Shown here: positions 46,775 to 61,961 of the stretch, piece by piece | Numbering within the stretch: the stretch's first letter is position 1 | How the letters are laid out: each line of letters opens with the position of its first letter | Assembly (NCBI RefSeq): GCF_029813835.1 | Contig: NZ_JARVKV010000003.1 | Coordinates: 1-64,000, forward strand | Direction: 5' to 3' | DNA from: Streptomyces sp. DH37 | GTDB lineage: Bacteria; Actinomycetota; Actinomycetes; Streptomycetales; Streptomycetaceae | Length of the DNA: 64,000 nt | Made by a program: the position numbers and the translations under genes | The notes under the pieces: model-generated | What the model saw: the letters and a program-made list of their open reading frames with translations, nothing else | Database searches by the model: none | What the model was told of the DNA's origin: nothing

Positions 46775-46810
46775 GAACGCCCGGCCCCTCCGAGGAGGTT
46801 CCGGGCGTTC
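46775..46810. terminator. Terminator hairpin behind tRNA-Ile
   Basis: 10-bp stem GAACGCCCGG/CCGGGCGTTC enclosing a smaller CCTC/GAGG stem, beginning 11 nt after the tRNA-Ile 3' end. Confidence 0.8.
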
Positions 46811-46821
46811 GATCCGCCGTG

Positions 46822-46895
46822 TGGGGCTAACAGGACTTGAACCTGTGGCCTCTTCCTTATCAGGGAAGCGCTCTAACCGTCTGAGCTATAGCCCC
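46822..46895 (-). tRNA. tRNA-Ile (anticodon GAT)
   Basis: 74 nt. Acceptor GGGGCTA/TAGCCCC, D arm TAGCTCAGACGGTTAGAGCG, anticodon loop CTGATAA giving GAT, T arm CAGGTTCAAGTCCTG. Discriminator A; CCA not encoded. It follows DUF3566 in the gyr cluster, as in other actinobacteria. Confidence 0.96.
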
Positions 46896-46989
46896 GCGCT
46901 GCACCGAAAGATTAGCGCACTTCAGCCGCGTGCCAAAATCGCGTCGGCCCGCGACCGCTCCGGTGCGGCGCCCGGGAGGATCCCGGAGG

Positions 46990-47664
46990 TCACTCGTCCT
47001 CGGCGAGCGTCACCTCGACGCCGCCCACGAGGCCGGCCGACATGTTGTAGATGAAGGCCCCCAGCGTGGCCAGCGCCGTCATCAGCACCACGTCGATCAC
47101 CGCGATGAGGGAGGTGAAGGTCAGCACCCGGGGCAGGGACAGGAAGCCCTGGAGGTCGAAGCCCCCGCCGCCGTCCGAGGACGTCGCCTCGCTGACCGTC
47201 CCGCCGACGGCCGCGAACACCCCCATGGCGTCCATGACCATCCACAGGACGGCCACCGCGACGACGGTGCAGATCCCCAGGGCTATCGACAGCAGGAAGC
47301 CGACCTTCATCACCGACCACGGGTCGACCCTGGCCACCTTCAGCCGCGCCTTGCGCGTCCTGGGCACCGTACGGGCGCCGGTGCGCGAGCGGCGCATGAC
47401 GTCCTGCTGGAGGTCGCCCTGCTGGTCCTGAGCGGACCGCGGCGGCGGTGTGGCGCCCGGCGGGGCCGGGTACGCCTGCGGCGGTTGGTGCGGCTGCGGC
47501 GCGCTCGCGTGCGGCTGGGCCTGCGGCTGCGGTTGCGGGTGGGCACTGGTCACGGTTGTTCCCCCACGGTGGGATTCGCCCTGTCGTCGAGCGCCGTCAG
47601 CGGCCGGCCCACGGGCGCCGCCGTCATCGTTGCCGCCCCTGGCGGCGCCCGCGGTTCCACTCAC
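46990..47664 (-). CDS. DUF3566 membrane protein
   Basis: 224 aa. The first ~115 residues are Gln/Pro/His-rich and disordered (HPQPQPQAQPHASAPQPH). DUF3566 (ARLKVARVDPWSVMKVGFLL) has two to three membrane helices. It is conserved directly downstream of gyrA in actinobacteria (Rv0007 in M. tuberculosis); function unclear. I chose the GTG at 47664 (VSGTAGAARGG); GAGGAG at the end of gyrA, 11 nt upstream, serves as its ribosome site. Confidence 0.9.
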   Translation of the reverse strand: MSGTAGAARGGNDDGGARGPAADGARRQGESHRGGTTVTSAHPQPQPQAQPHASAPQPHQPPQAYPAPPGATPPPRSAQDQQGDLQQDVMRRSRTGARTVPRTRKARLKVARVDPWSVMKVGFLLSIALGICTVVAVAVLWMVMDAMGVFAAVGGTVSEATSSDGGGGFDLQGFLSLPRVLTFTSLIAVIDVVLMTALATLGAFIYNMSAGLVGGVEVTLAEDE

Positions 47665-47671
47665 GGTCTGT

Positions 47672-50323
<2,652 letters not shown>

Positions 50324-50363
50324 TGCTGGTCAATCCCTTTCGCTGAAGCGGCGTACGGCCGAC

Positions 50364-52915
<2,552 letters not shown>

Positions 52916-53545
52916 TCATCCGTAGGTGTCCCCCGGCCCCCGGCTGCCCGGCGCGCGCAGCGGACCGTGCCGGGTGTCCGGCGCCTCCGGCCCCCGCACC
53001 CTGATCAACTTCACCGTCCCCTGCCCGAGATCGGCGTTCAGCCGCGCCACGAGCTGCGGCGCCAGCAGCCGCACCTGCGTCGCCCACGCCGTCGAGTCGC
53101 AGCGCACCGACAGCACCCGCGCCTGCTCGTCGTACGACTGCGGCAGGCAGTGCCGCGCCAGGTCCGGCCCCACCAACTCCGGCCAGCGGCCCATCACGCC
53201 GCCGACCGCCATCGGCATCTCCCAGCCGCGCTCGGTCTTCAGCCGCTCGATCGCGGCTCCCAGCGGCAGCGGATCGCGGCCGTCCCGCCGCGCCCCCGAC
53301 CGCAGACCGCCGCCGGTGCGCGCCTGGCGCTTCTGCCGCGCCGCCGCACCGCGGGCCCGCGCCTGCTCCCGGGCCGCCCGCAGCGCGACCCTGGCCAGGT
53401 CGACGCCCGACGGCTCCGCGGACGGTCCCGGAATCCTCACCTCCGACGACCCCGGAAGCCGTACGGGTTCGCCGGCGGACCGGTCGGCGGCCTCATCCGG
53501 ACGGTCCGGACGGTCCGGGAGGCCCGGACGCTCGCCCCGCCTCAC
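52916..53545 (-). CDS. DUF721 (DciA-like) protein
   Basis: 209 aa. The first ~90 residues are Arg/Ala-rich and probably disordered. The DUF721 domain has [20 protein letters not shown], then [20 protein letters not shown] and [23 protein letters not shown]721 is the family of DciA, a loader of the replicative helicase in bacteria without DnaC/DnaI. Position between recF and gyrB supports a replication role. The GTG at 53545 overlaps the recF stop by 4 nt. Confidence 0.9.
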   Translation of the reverse strand: MRRGERPGLPDRPDRPDEAADRSAGEPVRLPGSSEVRIPGPSAEPSGVDLARVALRAAREQARARGAAARQKRQARTGGGLRSGARRDGRDPLPLGAAIERLKTERGWEMPMAVGGVMGRWPELVGPDLARHCLPQSYDEQARVLSVRCDSTAWATQVRLLAPQLVARLNADLGQGTVKLIRVRGPEAPDTRHGPLRAPGSRGPGDTYG

Positions 53546-54663
53546 AGCCGGGTCACCTCCCCGTCGCCGACCGCGTACCGCGCCCCCGCCAGCAGCCCGG
53601 GGACGTCCTCCTCCACCGCCGCCGTCACCAGCACCTGCTCGCCGTGCGCCACCAGCTCCGCCAGCCTCTCCCGCCGCTTCGCGTCCAGCTCGGCGAAGAC
53701 GTCGTCGAGCACCAGCACCGGCTCGTTCCCCTCGCCGCGCAGCAGGTCGTACGAGGCCAGCCGCAGCGCCAGCGCGTACGACCACGACTCGCCGTGGCTC
53801 GCGTACCCCTTGGCGGGCAGCTCCCCCAGCCTCAGCACGAGGTCGTCGCGGTGCGGGCCCACCAGCGTCACACCGCGCTCGATCTCCTGGCGGCGCGCGT
53901 CCGACAGGGCGGCCAGCAGCCCCTCGTACAGCTCCTCGCGCGTACCGCCCTCCACCGGGGAGCGGTACTCCATCACCACCGGCCCGCCGCCGGGCGCCAG
54001 CCGCTCGTACGCCTTGTCCGCCAGCGGGCCCAGCGCCGCCACCAGCGCCGTCCGGTGGGCCAGCAACTCCGCGCCGGCCCGTGCCAGGTGCTGGTCCCAC
54101 ACGTCCAGGGTGGACAGCGCCCCGCCGCCGGAGCCGCCGCCGTGGCGGCGCGCCATCGCCGCCGTCTTCAGCAGGGTGTTGCGCTGCCTGAGCACCCGGT
54201 CGTAGTCCGACCGCACCCCCGCCATCCGCGGCGACCGCGCCGTCACCATCTCGTCCAGGAAGCGGCGGCGCTCCCCGGGATCGCCCTTCACCAGCGCCAG
54301 GTCCTCCGGCGCGAACAGCACCGTGCGCACGATGCCCAGCACGTCCCTCGGCCTCACCTGCGAGGAACGGTTGATCCGGGCCCGGTTGGCCCTCCCCGGA
54401 TTCAGCTCCAGCTCCACCAGCTGCTGCCGGTCCCCCTGGCGCACCACCGCCCGTACGACCGCGCGGTCGGCGCCCTGCCGCACCAGCGGCGCGTCGGAGG
54501 ACACCCGGTGGCTGCCCAGGGTCGCGAGGTAGCCGACCGCCTCGACGAGGTTGGTCTTGCCCTGGCCGTTCGGGCCGACGAAAGCGGTGACGCCCGGATC
54601 GAGCGGAACCTCGACCCGGGCGTAGGACCGGAAGTCGGCCAGCGACAGATGCGTGACGTGCAT
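53542..54663 (-). CDS. recF: DNA repair/replication protein RecF
   Basis: 373 aa. SMC-like ATPase for gap repair with RecO and RecR. Walker [21 protein letters not shown], signature [14 protein letters not shown] and Walker [12 protein letters not shown]. It lies 16 bp after gnd and overlaps DUF721. Confidence 0.97.
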   Translation of the reverse strand: MHVTHLSLADFRSYARVEVPLDPGVTAFVGPNGQGKTNLVEAVGYLATLGSHRVSSDAPLVRQGADRAVVRAVVRQGDRQQLVELELNPGRANRARINRSSQVRPRDVLGIVRTVLFAPEDLALVKGDPGERRRFLDEMVTARSPRMAGVRSDYDRVLRQRNTLLKTAAMARRHGGGSGGGALSTLDVWDQHLARAGAELLAHRTALVAALGPLADKAYERLAPGGGPVVMEYRSPVEGGTREELYEGLLAALSDARRQEIERGVTLVGPHRDDLVLRLGELPAKGYASHGESWSYALALRLASYDLLRGEGNEPVLVLDDVFAELDAKRRERLAELVAHGEQVLVTAAVEEDVPGLLAGARYAVGDGEVTRL

Positions 54664-54679
54664 CGGACCCTTGCGCCGG

Positions 54680-55615
54680 TCAGCCGCCGACGGGCGGGAC
54701 GACGTCCGCGCCCGGCGCGTCGGCGCCCTTCTCGCCGCCGGCCGCGGCGGTCACGGCGTGGCCGCCGAACTGGTTGCGCAGCGCGGCGATCATCTTCATC
54801 TGGGGGGAGTCGTCCTGGCGCGAGGCGAAGCGCGCGAACAGCGACGCGGTGATCGCGGGCAGCGGCACGGCGTGGTCGATCGCCGCCTCCACCGTCCAGC
54901 GGCCCTCCCCGGAGTCGGCCGCGTAGCCGCGCAGCGCCGCCAGGTGCTCGTCGTCGTCCAGCGCGCGGACGGCCAGGTCCAGCAGCCAGGAGCGGATGAC
55001 CGTGCCCTCCTGCCAGGAGCGGAAGACCTCGCGGACGTCGGTCACCGCGTCCGCGGCCTCCAGCAGCTCCCAGCCCTCGGCGAAGGCCTGCATCATCGCG
55101 TACTCGATGCCGTTGTGGACCATCTTCGCGAAGTGGCCCGCGCCCACCCTCCCGGCGTGCACGGAGCCGAACTCGCCCTCCGGCTTGAGGGCGTCGAAGA
55201 CCGGCTGCACCTTCGCGACGTTCTCGGCGTCGCCGCCGTACATCAGCGCGTAGCCGTTCTCCAGGCCCCACACGCCGCCGGAGACGCCGCAGTCCACGAA
55301 GCCGATGCCCTTGGCCGCCAGCTCCTCGGCGTGCCGCTCGTCGTCGGTCCAGCGGGAGTTCCCGCCGTCCACGACCACGTCGCCGGGGGAGAGCAGCTCG
55401 CCCAGCGCGTCGACCGTCGACTGGGTCGGGCCGCCGGCCGGGACCATCACCCACACCACGCGCGGGGCCTTGAGCGAGTCCACGAGTTCCTCGAGGCTGT
55501 GGACGTCGGTGAGGTCCGGGTTGCGATCGAATCCGACGACGGTGTGGCCTGCGCGGCGGATGCGCTCGCGCATGTTGCCGCCCATCTTGCCGAGACCGAC
55601 GAGACCGAGCTCCAT
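54680..55615 (-). CDS. gnd: 6-phosphogluconate dehydrogenase, decarboxylating (short form)
   Basis: 311 aa, the short bacterial type rather than the ~470-aa form. Rossmann start [50 protein letters not shown], and the catalytic region [18 protein letters not shown] (Lys, Asn). It makes ribulose-5-phosphate and reduced cofactor. Cofactor preference is not clear from the loop alone. Conserved between dnaN and recF in Streptomyces. Confidence 0.93.
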   Translation of the reverse strand: MELGLVGLGKMGGNMRERIRRAGHTVVGFDRNPDLTDVHSLEELVDSLKAPRVVWVMVPAGGPTQSTVDALGELLSPGDVVVDGGNSRWTDDERHAEELAAKGIGFVDCGVSGGVWGLENGYALMYGGDAENVAKVQPVFDALKPEGEFGSVHAGRVGAGHFAKMVHNGIEYAMMQAFAEGWELLEAADAVTDVREVFRSWQEGTVIRSWLLDLAVRALDDDEHLAALRGYAADSGEGRWTVEAAIDHAVPLPAITASLFARFASRQDDSPQMKMIAALRNQFGGHAVTAAAGGEKGADAPGADVVPPVGG

Positions 55616-55764
55616 CAGGGGCGCCTTTCTTCGGTGTCCTGGTGTTGCGTACCCGGGTACGAGCCTACGCCGGAGGGGGCGGCGCACAGCTGCGGGCACA
55701 CTCCGCTCGTATGCGCGCGAGCGGGCCCGGGAACCGGGGAACCTCCCCGGCGGCCGGACCGGCA

Positions 55765-55792
55765 CGCCGCCGGCCCCGGCCGGGGGGCGGCG
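55765..55792. terminator. Hairpin between dnaN and gnd
   Basis: CGCCGCC/GGCGGCG outer stem with an inner CCCC-GGCC-GGGG stem, 13 nt beyond the dnaN stop on the minus strand. The 189-bp dnaN-gnd gap shows nothing else. Confidence 0.5.
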
Positions 55793-55804
55793 GGCTCCCC
55801 CGGC

Positions 55805-56935
55805 TCAGCCCGACAGCCGCACCGGCATGATCAGGTACTTGTACGCCTCGTCCGCCTCCGCGTCCATCGCGGGCCTGCCGCTCAGCAGCGCGGGCTTGGT
55901 CGAGGTCGTGAAGGACAGCTGCGCGACCGGGGCGTCGATGGCGCTCAGGCCCTCCAGGAGGAAGCCGGGGTTGAAGGCGATCGAGATGTCGTCGCCCTCC
56001 AGCTGCGCGTCCACACGCTCCACGGCCTGTGCGTCGTCGCTGGAACCGGCCTCCAGGATCAGGACGCCCTGCTCGAAGGTGAGCCGCACCGGGGTGTTCC
56101 GCTCGGCCACCAGCGACACGCGCTTGACCGCCTCCACGAAGGGGGCGGTCTCGATCACCGCGACCGAGTTGAACTCCGTCGGGAACAGCGTGCGGTACTT
56201 GGGCAGGTCGCCCTCGAGCAGCCGCGTCGTGGTCCGCCGGCCGTTGCCCTCGAAGCCGATCAGGCCCTCGCCCGCGCCGGAGCCGGACAGCGCCAGCGTC
56301 ACGTCGTCGCCGCCGCTGAGCGACTTCGCCGTGTCCAGCAGCGTCTTGGCCGGCACCAGGGCCACCGCGGAGGCGTCCGGCGTCTCCGGCTTCCACAGGA
56401 ACTCGCGGACCGCGAAGCGGTAGCGGTCGGTGGACGCCAGGGTGACGGTGTCGCCCTCGATCTCGATCCGCACACCGGTGAGCACCGGCAGGGTGTCGTC
56501 GCGTCCGGCGGCGATGGCGACCTGGGCGGCGGCGGCGGCGAAGACCTCGCCGGGGACCGTGCCGGTCGCGCTCGGCATCTGGGGAAGGGCCGGGTACTCC
56601 TCCACAGGCAGTGTGTGGAGCGTGAACCGCGAGGATCCGCAGACGACGCTCACCCGTACACCGTCTGTGGAGATCTCCACCGGGCGGTTGGGGAGGGCAC
56701 GGGAGATGTCGGCCAGCAGGCGGCCGGAGACGAGGACCGTCCCGTCCTCCTCCACATCGGCCTCCACCGAGACCCGCGCCGAGACCTCGTAGTCGAAGCC
56801 GGACAGGCTCAGCGAGCCCTCCTCGGCCTTCAGCAGCAGGCCCGCGAGGACCGGCACCGGGGGCCGGGCCGGCAGGCTGCGGGCCGCCCAGGCCACCGCC
56901 TCCGCGAGGACGTCGCGCTCCACCCGGATCTTCAC
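55805..56935 (-). CDS. dnaN: DNA polymerase III beta sliding clamp
   Basis: 376 aa. MKIRVERDVLAEAVAWAARSL opens the first of three clamp folds. VTLASTDRYRFAVREF, SGRLLADISRALPN and the C-terminal YKYLIMPVRLS are conserved. Processivity clamp for DNA polymerase III. It lies directly beside oriC. Confidence 0.98.
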   Translation of the reverse strand: MKIRVERDVLAEAVAWAARSLPARPPVPVLAGLLLKAEEGSLSLSGFDYEVSARVSVEADVEEDGTVLVSGRLLADISRALPNRPVEISTDGVRVSVVCGSSRFTLHTLPVEEYPALPQMPSATGTVPGEVFAAAAAQVAIAAGRDDTLPVLTGVRIEIEGDTVTLASTDRYRFAVREFLWKPETPDASAVALVPAKTLLDTAKSLSGGDDVTLALSGSGAGEGLIGFEGNGRRTTTRLLEGDLPKYRTLFPTEFNSVAVIETAPFVEAVKRVSLVAERNTPVRLTFEQGVLILEAGSSDDAQAVERVDAQLEGDDISIAFNPGFLLEGLSAIDAPVAQLSFTTSTKPALLSGRPAMDAEADEAYKYLIMPVRLSG

Positions 56936-57807
56936 TTAAGCCGCCTCCCGCTGTTGCTGGCTGCTCGCCTTGCTGGTCTTCGTCGTCGGCTGGTCGCCGG
57001 GGACCAGTCTGACGCACACCGCTGACAGCCGGGGCGGGTCGGGGTCAAGTCGCCGGGAGGGGCGCGGAGCCCGGCCGGACCGAGTTGTGCACAGGGCCCG
57101 TTTCCGAACGAAGTCGGAGCTTTATCTCTGTGGTCGTAGTAGTAGGGCCTGTGGAAACCGGGGATAACTCGATCCGCGCAGGTCAGGCCGGAAGTTTTGT
57201 CCACCGCCCCTGTGGGTGGGGACGTGGACGGAAGGGGCGTTCCTGTGGACACCGGAAAGTTCTGCACACCCGATGCACAGCGATCCGTGACTTCTCCCCA
57301 GGGCTGCCCACAGTTTTACCCACCTTCTCAACAGCCCAACCCAGCCCCTTCGTGTGACGCCTTTCACACGTAGCGGTGACAGAGTGCGCCATGTTGTCGA
57401 ACAGTGGACAGCCCTGTGGAGAAGCAGGTGGAAGCTGTGCACAACACGGCCGGGGCTGTGGGCGGGCGGTGGACAATCCGATCCGCCGCCTGTGGGCGCA
57501 TTCTGGATCCACAGCCTGTGGACAACGTTCGACCACAGATCCCCAGGCACCTGACCTGGCCCATTCGATCATCGAGCGGTGTGCCTGTGGACGCTATCGG
57601 GACAACCCGGCGGTCCCCAGAGTGTGGACGGAGGAAAGTCGGCGAATCTGTGGACCACTCCTCTTCCGGCCTGTGGATTCGAACAGCGAGAAGCCCCCCG
57701 GGAGACCTCCCGGGGGGCTTCCGCGGCCCGCGCGGCGGCGGGGAACGGCCGCCGGCAGGGGGCCGGCCGCTGCCGGACGCCGTCGGACGCCGTTCCCCGC
57801 CGCCGCG
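56936..57807. other. oriC: Chromosomal replication origin oriC
   Basis: 872 bp between dnaN and dnaA, with no gene. Streptomyces DnaA boxes have consensus TTGTCCACA. A perfect one is at 57517-57525 (minus). One-mismatch copies: 57085 TTGTGCACA, 57197 TTGTCCACC, 57244, 57415, 57436, 57468, 57649. Two-mismatch copies: 57150, 57304, 57403, 57586, 57623. Boxes cluster from 57085 to 57657, mostly pointing one way after 57400. The content matches known oriC of S. lividans/S. coelicolor with about 19 boxes. No clear AT-rich unwinding element was found by eye. Confidence 0.95.
57690..57721. terminator. dnaA terminator hairpin
   Basis: 14-bp perfect GC-rich stem (57690-57703 with 57708-57721), loop GACC, 87 nt beyond the dnaA stop and at the oriC boundary. 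Confidence 0.85.
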
Positions 57808-59622
57808 TCAGGCGTTCTTGATGCGGTTGGTCAGCTCGGTGACCTGGTTGTAGATGGACCGCCGCTCGGCCATCAGCGCGCGGATCTTGCGGTCGGCGTG
57901 CATGACGGTGGTGTGGTCCCGGCCGCCGAACTGGGCGCCGATCTTCGGCAGCGACAGATCGGTCAGCTCGCGGCACAGGTACATGGCGATCTGCCGGGCG
58001 GTGACCAGGACGCGGCTGCGCGAGGAGCCGCACAGGTCGTCCACCGTCAGCCCGAAGTAGTCGGCGGTGGCGGCCATGATGTTGGTCGCGGTGATCTCCG
58101 GGGCGGCGTCCTCGCCGCCGGGGATGAGGTCCTTCAGGACGATCTCGGTCAGGCCCAGGTCGACGGGCTGCCGGTTGAGGCTGGCGAAGGCCGTGACCCG
58201 GATCAGCGCCCCCTCCAGCTCGCGGATGTTGCGCGAGATCCGGGACGCGATGAACTCCAACACCTCCGGCGGCGCGTTCAGCTGCTCCTGGACGGCCTTC
58301 TTCCGCAGGATCGCGATGCGCGTCTCCAGCTCCGGCGGCTGGACGTCGGTGATCAGCCCCCACTCGAACCGGTTGCGCAGCCGGTCCTCCAGGGTGACCA
58401 GCTGCTTGGGCGGCCGGTCGGAGGAGAGCACGATCTGCTTGTTGGCGTTGTGGAGGGTGTTGAAGGTGTGGAAGAACTCCTCCTGCGTCGACTCCTTGCT
58501 CGCCAGGAACTGGATGTCGTCGACCAGCAGGATGTCCATGTCGCGGTAGCGCTTGCGGAACGCGTCCGCCTTGCCGTCGCGGATGGAGTTGATGAACTCG
58601 TTGGTGAACTCCTCCGAGCTGACGTACCGCACCCGCGTGCCCGGGTAGAGGCTGCGCGCGTAGTGCCCGATGGCGTGCAGCAGGTGCGTCTTGCCCAGCC
58701 CGGACTCGCCGTAGATGAACAGCGGGTTGTACGCCTTGGCCGGCGCCTCGGCCACGGCCACCGCGGCGGCGTGCGCGAAGCGGTTGGAGGCGCCGATGAC
58801 GAAGGTGTCGAAGAGGTACTTCGGGTTCAGCCGGGCGGTCGGCTCGCCGGGACCGGTCGCGGGCGCGGGCTGGGCGGCGAGCGGGCCGGGGGCGCCGCTG
58901 GGGGCGGGCAGCTGCGGGGGGTCCGGCCGGCCCGTGCCCCGGACGCCGTCGTAGCGCGGCACCGGCGGCTGGTCGTAGGGGGACGCGCGGTGCCGGCCGT
59001 CGTAGGAGGGCGGCTCGTACGACGGGGCCTGCGACTGGTACGGGTCGCGCGGCGGCTGCCAGGCGTCCGGGTCCTGCGGGCGGGGCCATGCGCCGGGCTG
59101 GTGCTGCTGGGGCGCGTGCGGGTAGTCCGGGTACGCGGGACGCGCGCTCGGCAGGTCGAGCTCCGGCTGCCGGTCCTCGTGCTGGGGACCGTGCTGGGGG
59201 CCGTGCTGCCGGGCGTGCCGGCCGCCGTGCCGGGGGGCGTCGTAGCGCGGCTCGTCGAAGTGCAGCGGCTGCTGGTGCGGCGCGGGCTGGTGGTGCTGCG
59301 GCGGCTCCGGGGAGGCCGGCGGCGCGGGGGGCGCCGGCGCCTGGGACTCCGGAACCGGCCCGGTGACGGTGATCGCGAGGCGGATGGGCTGCTGGCACTC
59401 GCGGCTGAGCGCGTCGGTGATCAGCGGGGAGAGCCGCCCCTCCAGGACGCCCTTCGCGTACTCGTTGGGCACGCCGAGCAGCGCGGTGCCGGACACCAGC
59501 ACCAGGGGCTGGCAGTCTTTGAGCCACCGCTGGTCCTTGGCCTCGACTCCCTGGCCGTCGGCGAGGAGCTGTTCCAGCACGCGTGGCCACACTGCGGCAA
59601 GATCGGCAGGTAGGTCAGCCAC
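57808..59622 (-). CDS. dnaA: Chromosomal replication initiator DnaA
   Basis: 604 aa, long for DnaA because of the Streptomyces-type domain II. Domain I (1-110, [20 protein letters not shown]), domain II of about 155 Pro/Gln/His/Tyr-rich residues ([20 protein letters not shown]), AAA+ domain III with [18 protein letters not shown] and [15 protein letters not shown], and domain IV with the DnaA signature [22 protein letters not shown] start at 59622. Its promoter lies just upstream with a DnaA box, suggesting autoregulation. Confidence 0.97.
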   Translation of the reverse strand: MADLPADLAAVWPRVLEQLLADGQGVEAKDQRWLKDCQPLVLVSGTALLGVPNEYAKGVLEGRLSPLITDALSRECQQPIRLAITVTGPVPESQAPAPPAPPASPEPPQHHQPAPHQQPLHFDEPRYDAPRHGGRHARQHGPQHGPQHEDRQPELDLPSARPAYPDYPHAPQQHQPGAWPRPQDPDAWQPPRDPYQSQAPSYEPPSYDGRHRASPYDQPPVPRYDGVRGTGRPDPPQLPAPSGAPGPLAAQPAPATGPGEPTARLNPKYLFDTFVIGASNRFAHAAAVAVAEAPAKAYNPLFIYGESGLGKTHLLHAIGHYARSLYPGTRVRYVSSEEFTNEFINSIRDGKADAFRKRYRDMDILLVDDIQFLASKESTQEEFFHTFNTLHNANKQIVLSSDRPPKQLVTLEDRLRNRFEWGLITDVQPPELETRIAILRKKAVQEQLNAPPEVLEFIASRISRNIRELEGALIRVTAFASLNRQPVDLGLTEIVLKDLIPGGEDAAPEITATNIMAATADYFGLTVDDLCGSSRSRVLVTARQIAMYLCRELTDLSLPKIGAQFGGRDHTTVMHADRKIRALMAERRSIYNQVTELTNRIKNA

Positions 59623-59724
59623 AGGGCACGCTCTCTCACTCGCTGGGTGGGGGGTTGTTCGGGCTTCGACAGTCCCACCCGTGTGTGGTGCTCGGGACGG
59701 TCGGGAAGAAACGGAAGTTCGGCC

Positions 59725-59754
59725 ACGGTAGTCAGCGCGGCGCGTGCGGTTCAA
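59725..59754 (-). promoter_or_regulatory. dnaA promoter
   Basis: On the minus strand TTGAAC (59754-59749), 18-bp spacer, TACCGT (59730-59725). About 100 bp before the dnaA GTG. Confidence 0.65.
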
Positions 59755-59758
59755 GTCG

Positions 59759-59767
59759 TTGTCCACA
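59759..59767 (+). promoter_or_regulatory. DnaA box upstream of the dnaA promoter
   Basis: Perfect TTGTCCACA 4 bp from the dnaA -35. A weaker inverted partner (TGTGTACAG) follows at 59771-59779. DnaA autoregulation through promoter boxes is established in S. lividans and E. coli. Confidence 0.75.
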
Positions 59768-59800
59768 GGCTGTGTACAGAACCCCCCGGCTGGCTCTGGT

Positions 59801-59830
59801 TTGACCTGATGGCGTGGGCGCGCGTACCGT
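59801..59830 (+). promoter_or_regulatory. rpmH promoter
   Basis: TTGACC (59801-59806), 18-bp spacer, TACCGT (59825-59830). Same -10 and spacing as the dnaA promoter on the opposite strand. Confidence 0.7.
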
Positions 59831-59999
59831 AACCAGGTCGAGTTGTCGATGGCTGCTGCCGCCTGCCTCCGATGGGCAAGATCCTGGTGATCATAGAAGC
59901 GGTGCACTCGGGCGTTGCGAGCTACTCGTGGGCGCACGGTGACAGCCAGTCGGCGCCCCACGCGTCTCGTTGAGACACAAGAATTCCTGGAGTCCCCGA

Positions 60000-60137
60000 G
60001 TGAGCAAGCGCACCTTCCAGCCGAACAACCGCCGTCGTGCGAAGACCCACGGTTTCCGGCTGCGCATGCGGACCCGTGCCGGCCGCGCGATCCTGGCGTC
60101 CCGCCGTGGCAAGGGCCGCGCCCGTCTGTCGGCCTGA
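60000..60137 (+). CDS. rpmH: Ribosomal protein bL34
   Basis: 45 aa. GTG start: [20 protein letters not shown], then [20 protein letters not shown]. Very basic, full length for bL34. First gene of the rpmH-rnpA-yidD-yidC-khpB-rsmG run. Confidence 0.98.
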   Translation: MSKRTFQPNNRRRAKTHGFRLRMRTRAGRAILASRRGKGRARLSA

Positions 60138-60172
60138 CCAGAGCCTGACCAGTCAGACCGCGGGTCCGTGAC

Positions 60173-60565
60173 GTGCTGCCCACCGAGAACCGGCTGAGGC
60201 GGCGCGAGGATTTCGCGGCCGCGGTACGCCGAGGGCGTCGGGCCGGGCGCCCGCTCCTCGTCGTCCATCTGCGCAGGGGGTCCCCCCGGAGCGATTCCGG
60301 GGGACGTACGGACCCGCACGCGGCGGAGGGAGTCGTCCCTCCGGCGCGTGCGGGTTTCGTCGTGAGCAAGGCCGTGGGCAACGCGGTGGTGCGCAACCGT
60401 GTCAAGCGTCGGCTGCGTCACCTTGTCCGGGAGAGGCTGGCGACTCTGCCGCCCGGTAGCCTGATGGTCATACGGGCGCTGCCCGGTGCGGGCGAGGCGG
60501 ACCACGACAGGCTGGCCCGTGATCTGGACACCGCACTGCAGCGGCTGCTGGGAGGCCCGTCGTGA
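60173..60565 (+). CDS. rnpA: Ribonuclease P protein component
   Basis: 130 aa. Protein subunit of RNase P, which trims tRNA 5' ends. The RNR motif is [19 protein letters not shown] Gly/Ser/Asp insert of about 25 residues ([17 protein letters not shown]) lies before the second beta strand. GTG start; stop overlaps yidD by 4 nt. Confidence 0.95.
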   Translation: MLPTENRLRRREDFAAAVRRGRRAGRPLLVVHLRRGSPRSDSGGRTDPHAAEGVVPPARAGFVVSKAVGNAVVRNRVKRRLRHLVRERLATLPPGSLMVIRALPGAGEADHDRLARDLDTALQRLLGGPS

Positions 60566-60849
60566 AGTACCCGCTGCTGTGGTTGATCAAGTTGTACCAG
60601 TGGACCATCAGCCCGCTGCTCGGTCCGGTGTGCCGGTACTACCCGTCGTGCTCGCACTACGGCTACGAGGCCATCCGGCGACACGGTGCGGTGAAGGGAA
60701 CGGCGCTGACCGCCTGGCGCGTTCTGCGTTGCAACCCGTGGTCCCCCGGCGGGGTCGATCACGTTCCCGCCCGGAAGCACCCGGTCTGGCACCAGCGGCT
60801 GCGCGACCGCTGGCAGCACCGGACCCACTCCAATGCCCAAGGAGCCTGA
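60562..60849 (+). CDS. yidD: Membrane protein insertion efficiency factor YidD
   Basis: 95 aa. Conserved core [20 protein letters not shown] and [15 protein letters not shown], with Cys in CRYYPSCS and CNPW. Assists YidC-dependent insertion. GTG start overlapping rnpA; yidC begins 3 bp later. Confidence 0.95.
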   Translation: MKYPLLWLIKLYQWTISPLLGPVCRYYPSCSHYGYEAIRRHGAVKGTALTAWRVLRCNPWSPGGVDHVPARKHPVWHQRLRDRWQHRTHSNAQGA

Positions 60850-60852
60850 CTC

Positions 60853-61947
60853 GTGGACACGATCGACACGATCCTCGGTCCTCTGTATACCGCTGTTTCC
60901 TGGATCATCGTCCAGTTCCACAAGCTGTACAGCCTCGTCTTCGACGAGGACAGCGGTTGGGCCTGGGGTCTGTCCATCGTCTCGCTGGTGATCGTGATCC
61001 GCATCGCCCTGATCCCGCTCTTCGTGAAGCAGATCAAGGCGACGCGGAACATGCAGGCGATCCAGCCGAAGATGAAGGCGATCCAGGAGCGCTACAAGAA
61101 CGACCGGCAGCGCCAGTCGGAAGAGATGATGAAGCTGTACAAGGAGACGGGCACCAACCCGCTCTCCAGCTGCCTTCCGATTCTCGCGCAGTCCCCGTTC
61201 TTCCTGGCCCTCTACCAGGTGCTGAACAAGATCGCCAACAACCAGGCGGTCGGCGTCATGGACGCCGGGCTGGTGGACAGCGCCCGTAACGCCCACATCT
61301 TCGGGGCCCCGATCGCGGCGCGGTTCATGGACAGTGCCGACAAGGTCGCCGCGCTGGACGCCACGCTGACCGACGTCCGCGTGGTCACGGTCATCATGAT
61401 CCTGCTGATGTCGGCGTCGCAGTTCTACACGCAGCGCCAGCTGATGACGAAGAACGTCGACCTGACGGTGAAGACGCCGTTCATGCAGCAGCAGAAGATG
61501 CTGATGTACGTCTTCCCCATCATCTTCGCCGTCTTCGGCATCAACTTCCCCGTCGGTGTCCTCGTCTACTGGCTGACCACCAACGTGTGGACCTTCGGGC
61601 AGCAGATGTACGTCATCAAGCGCAACCCGACGCCGGGCTCGCTGGCCTACAAGCAGCGTCAGGAGAAGCTGCGGGCCAAGGGCAAGATCAAGGAGGACCC
61701 GGCCGAGGTCGAGGCCAAGAAGGCCGTCGAGGCCGCCCGCGCCAACCGGCAGCAGCCCAAGCGCCAGACCAAGGCCCAGCGCCAGGCCGCCGCGGCCCAG
61801 GCGGAGGCGAAGAAGACGACCGGGCAGAAGCACTCGCTGACCAAGGAGGCCTCCCAGGACTCCTCGGCGCGGCCCGGGCAGCAGTCGAAGAAGAAGCCCG
61901 GACAGCGCAAGGGCTCGCAGCGGCCCAAGCACCCGTCCAAGAAGTAA
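60853..61947 (+). CDS. yidC: Membrane protein insertase YidC (Oxa1 family)
   Basis: 364 aa. Five membrane helices. The conserved groove Arg is in [20 protein letters not shown], and [20 protein letters not shown] follows. The Lys/Arg/Gln-rich C-terminal tail (about 290-364) probably contacts the ribosome. GTG start. Confidence 0.96.
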   Translation: MDTIDTILGPLYTAVSWIIVQFHKLYSLVFDEDSGWAWGLSIVSLVIVIRIALIPLFVKQIKATRNMQAIQPKMKAIQERYKNDRQRQSEEMMKLYKETGTNPLSSCLPILAQSPFFLALYQVLNKIANNQAVGVMDAGLVDSARNAHIFGAPIAARFMDSADKVAALDATLTDVRVVTVIMILLMSASQFYTQRQLMTKNVDLTVKTPFMQQQKMLMYVFPIIFAVFGINFPVGVLVYWLTTNVWTFGQQMYVIKRNPTPGSLAYKQRQEKLRAKGKIKEDPAEVEAKKAVEAARANRQQPKRQTKAQRQAAAAQAEAKKTTGQKHSLTKEASQDSSARPGQQSKKKPGQRKGSQRPKHPSKK

Positions 61948-61961
61948 GAAGGAGTCCACTC

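Larger units (their letters stand above)
59623..59999. other. Divergent dnaA-rpmH control region
   Basis: 377 bp with no gene. It holds the dnaA promoter on minus (59725-59754), a perfect DnaA box (59759-59767), and the rpmH promoter on plus (59801-59830). The rpmH leader of about 160 nt (59838-59999) shows no structure I can support. Confidence 0.85.
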
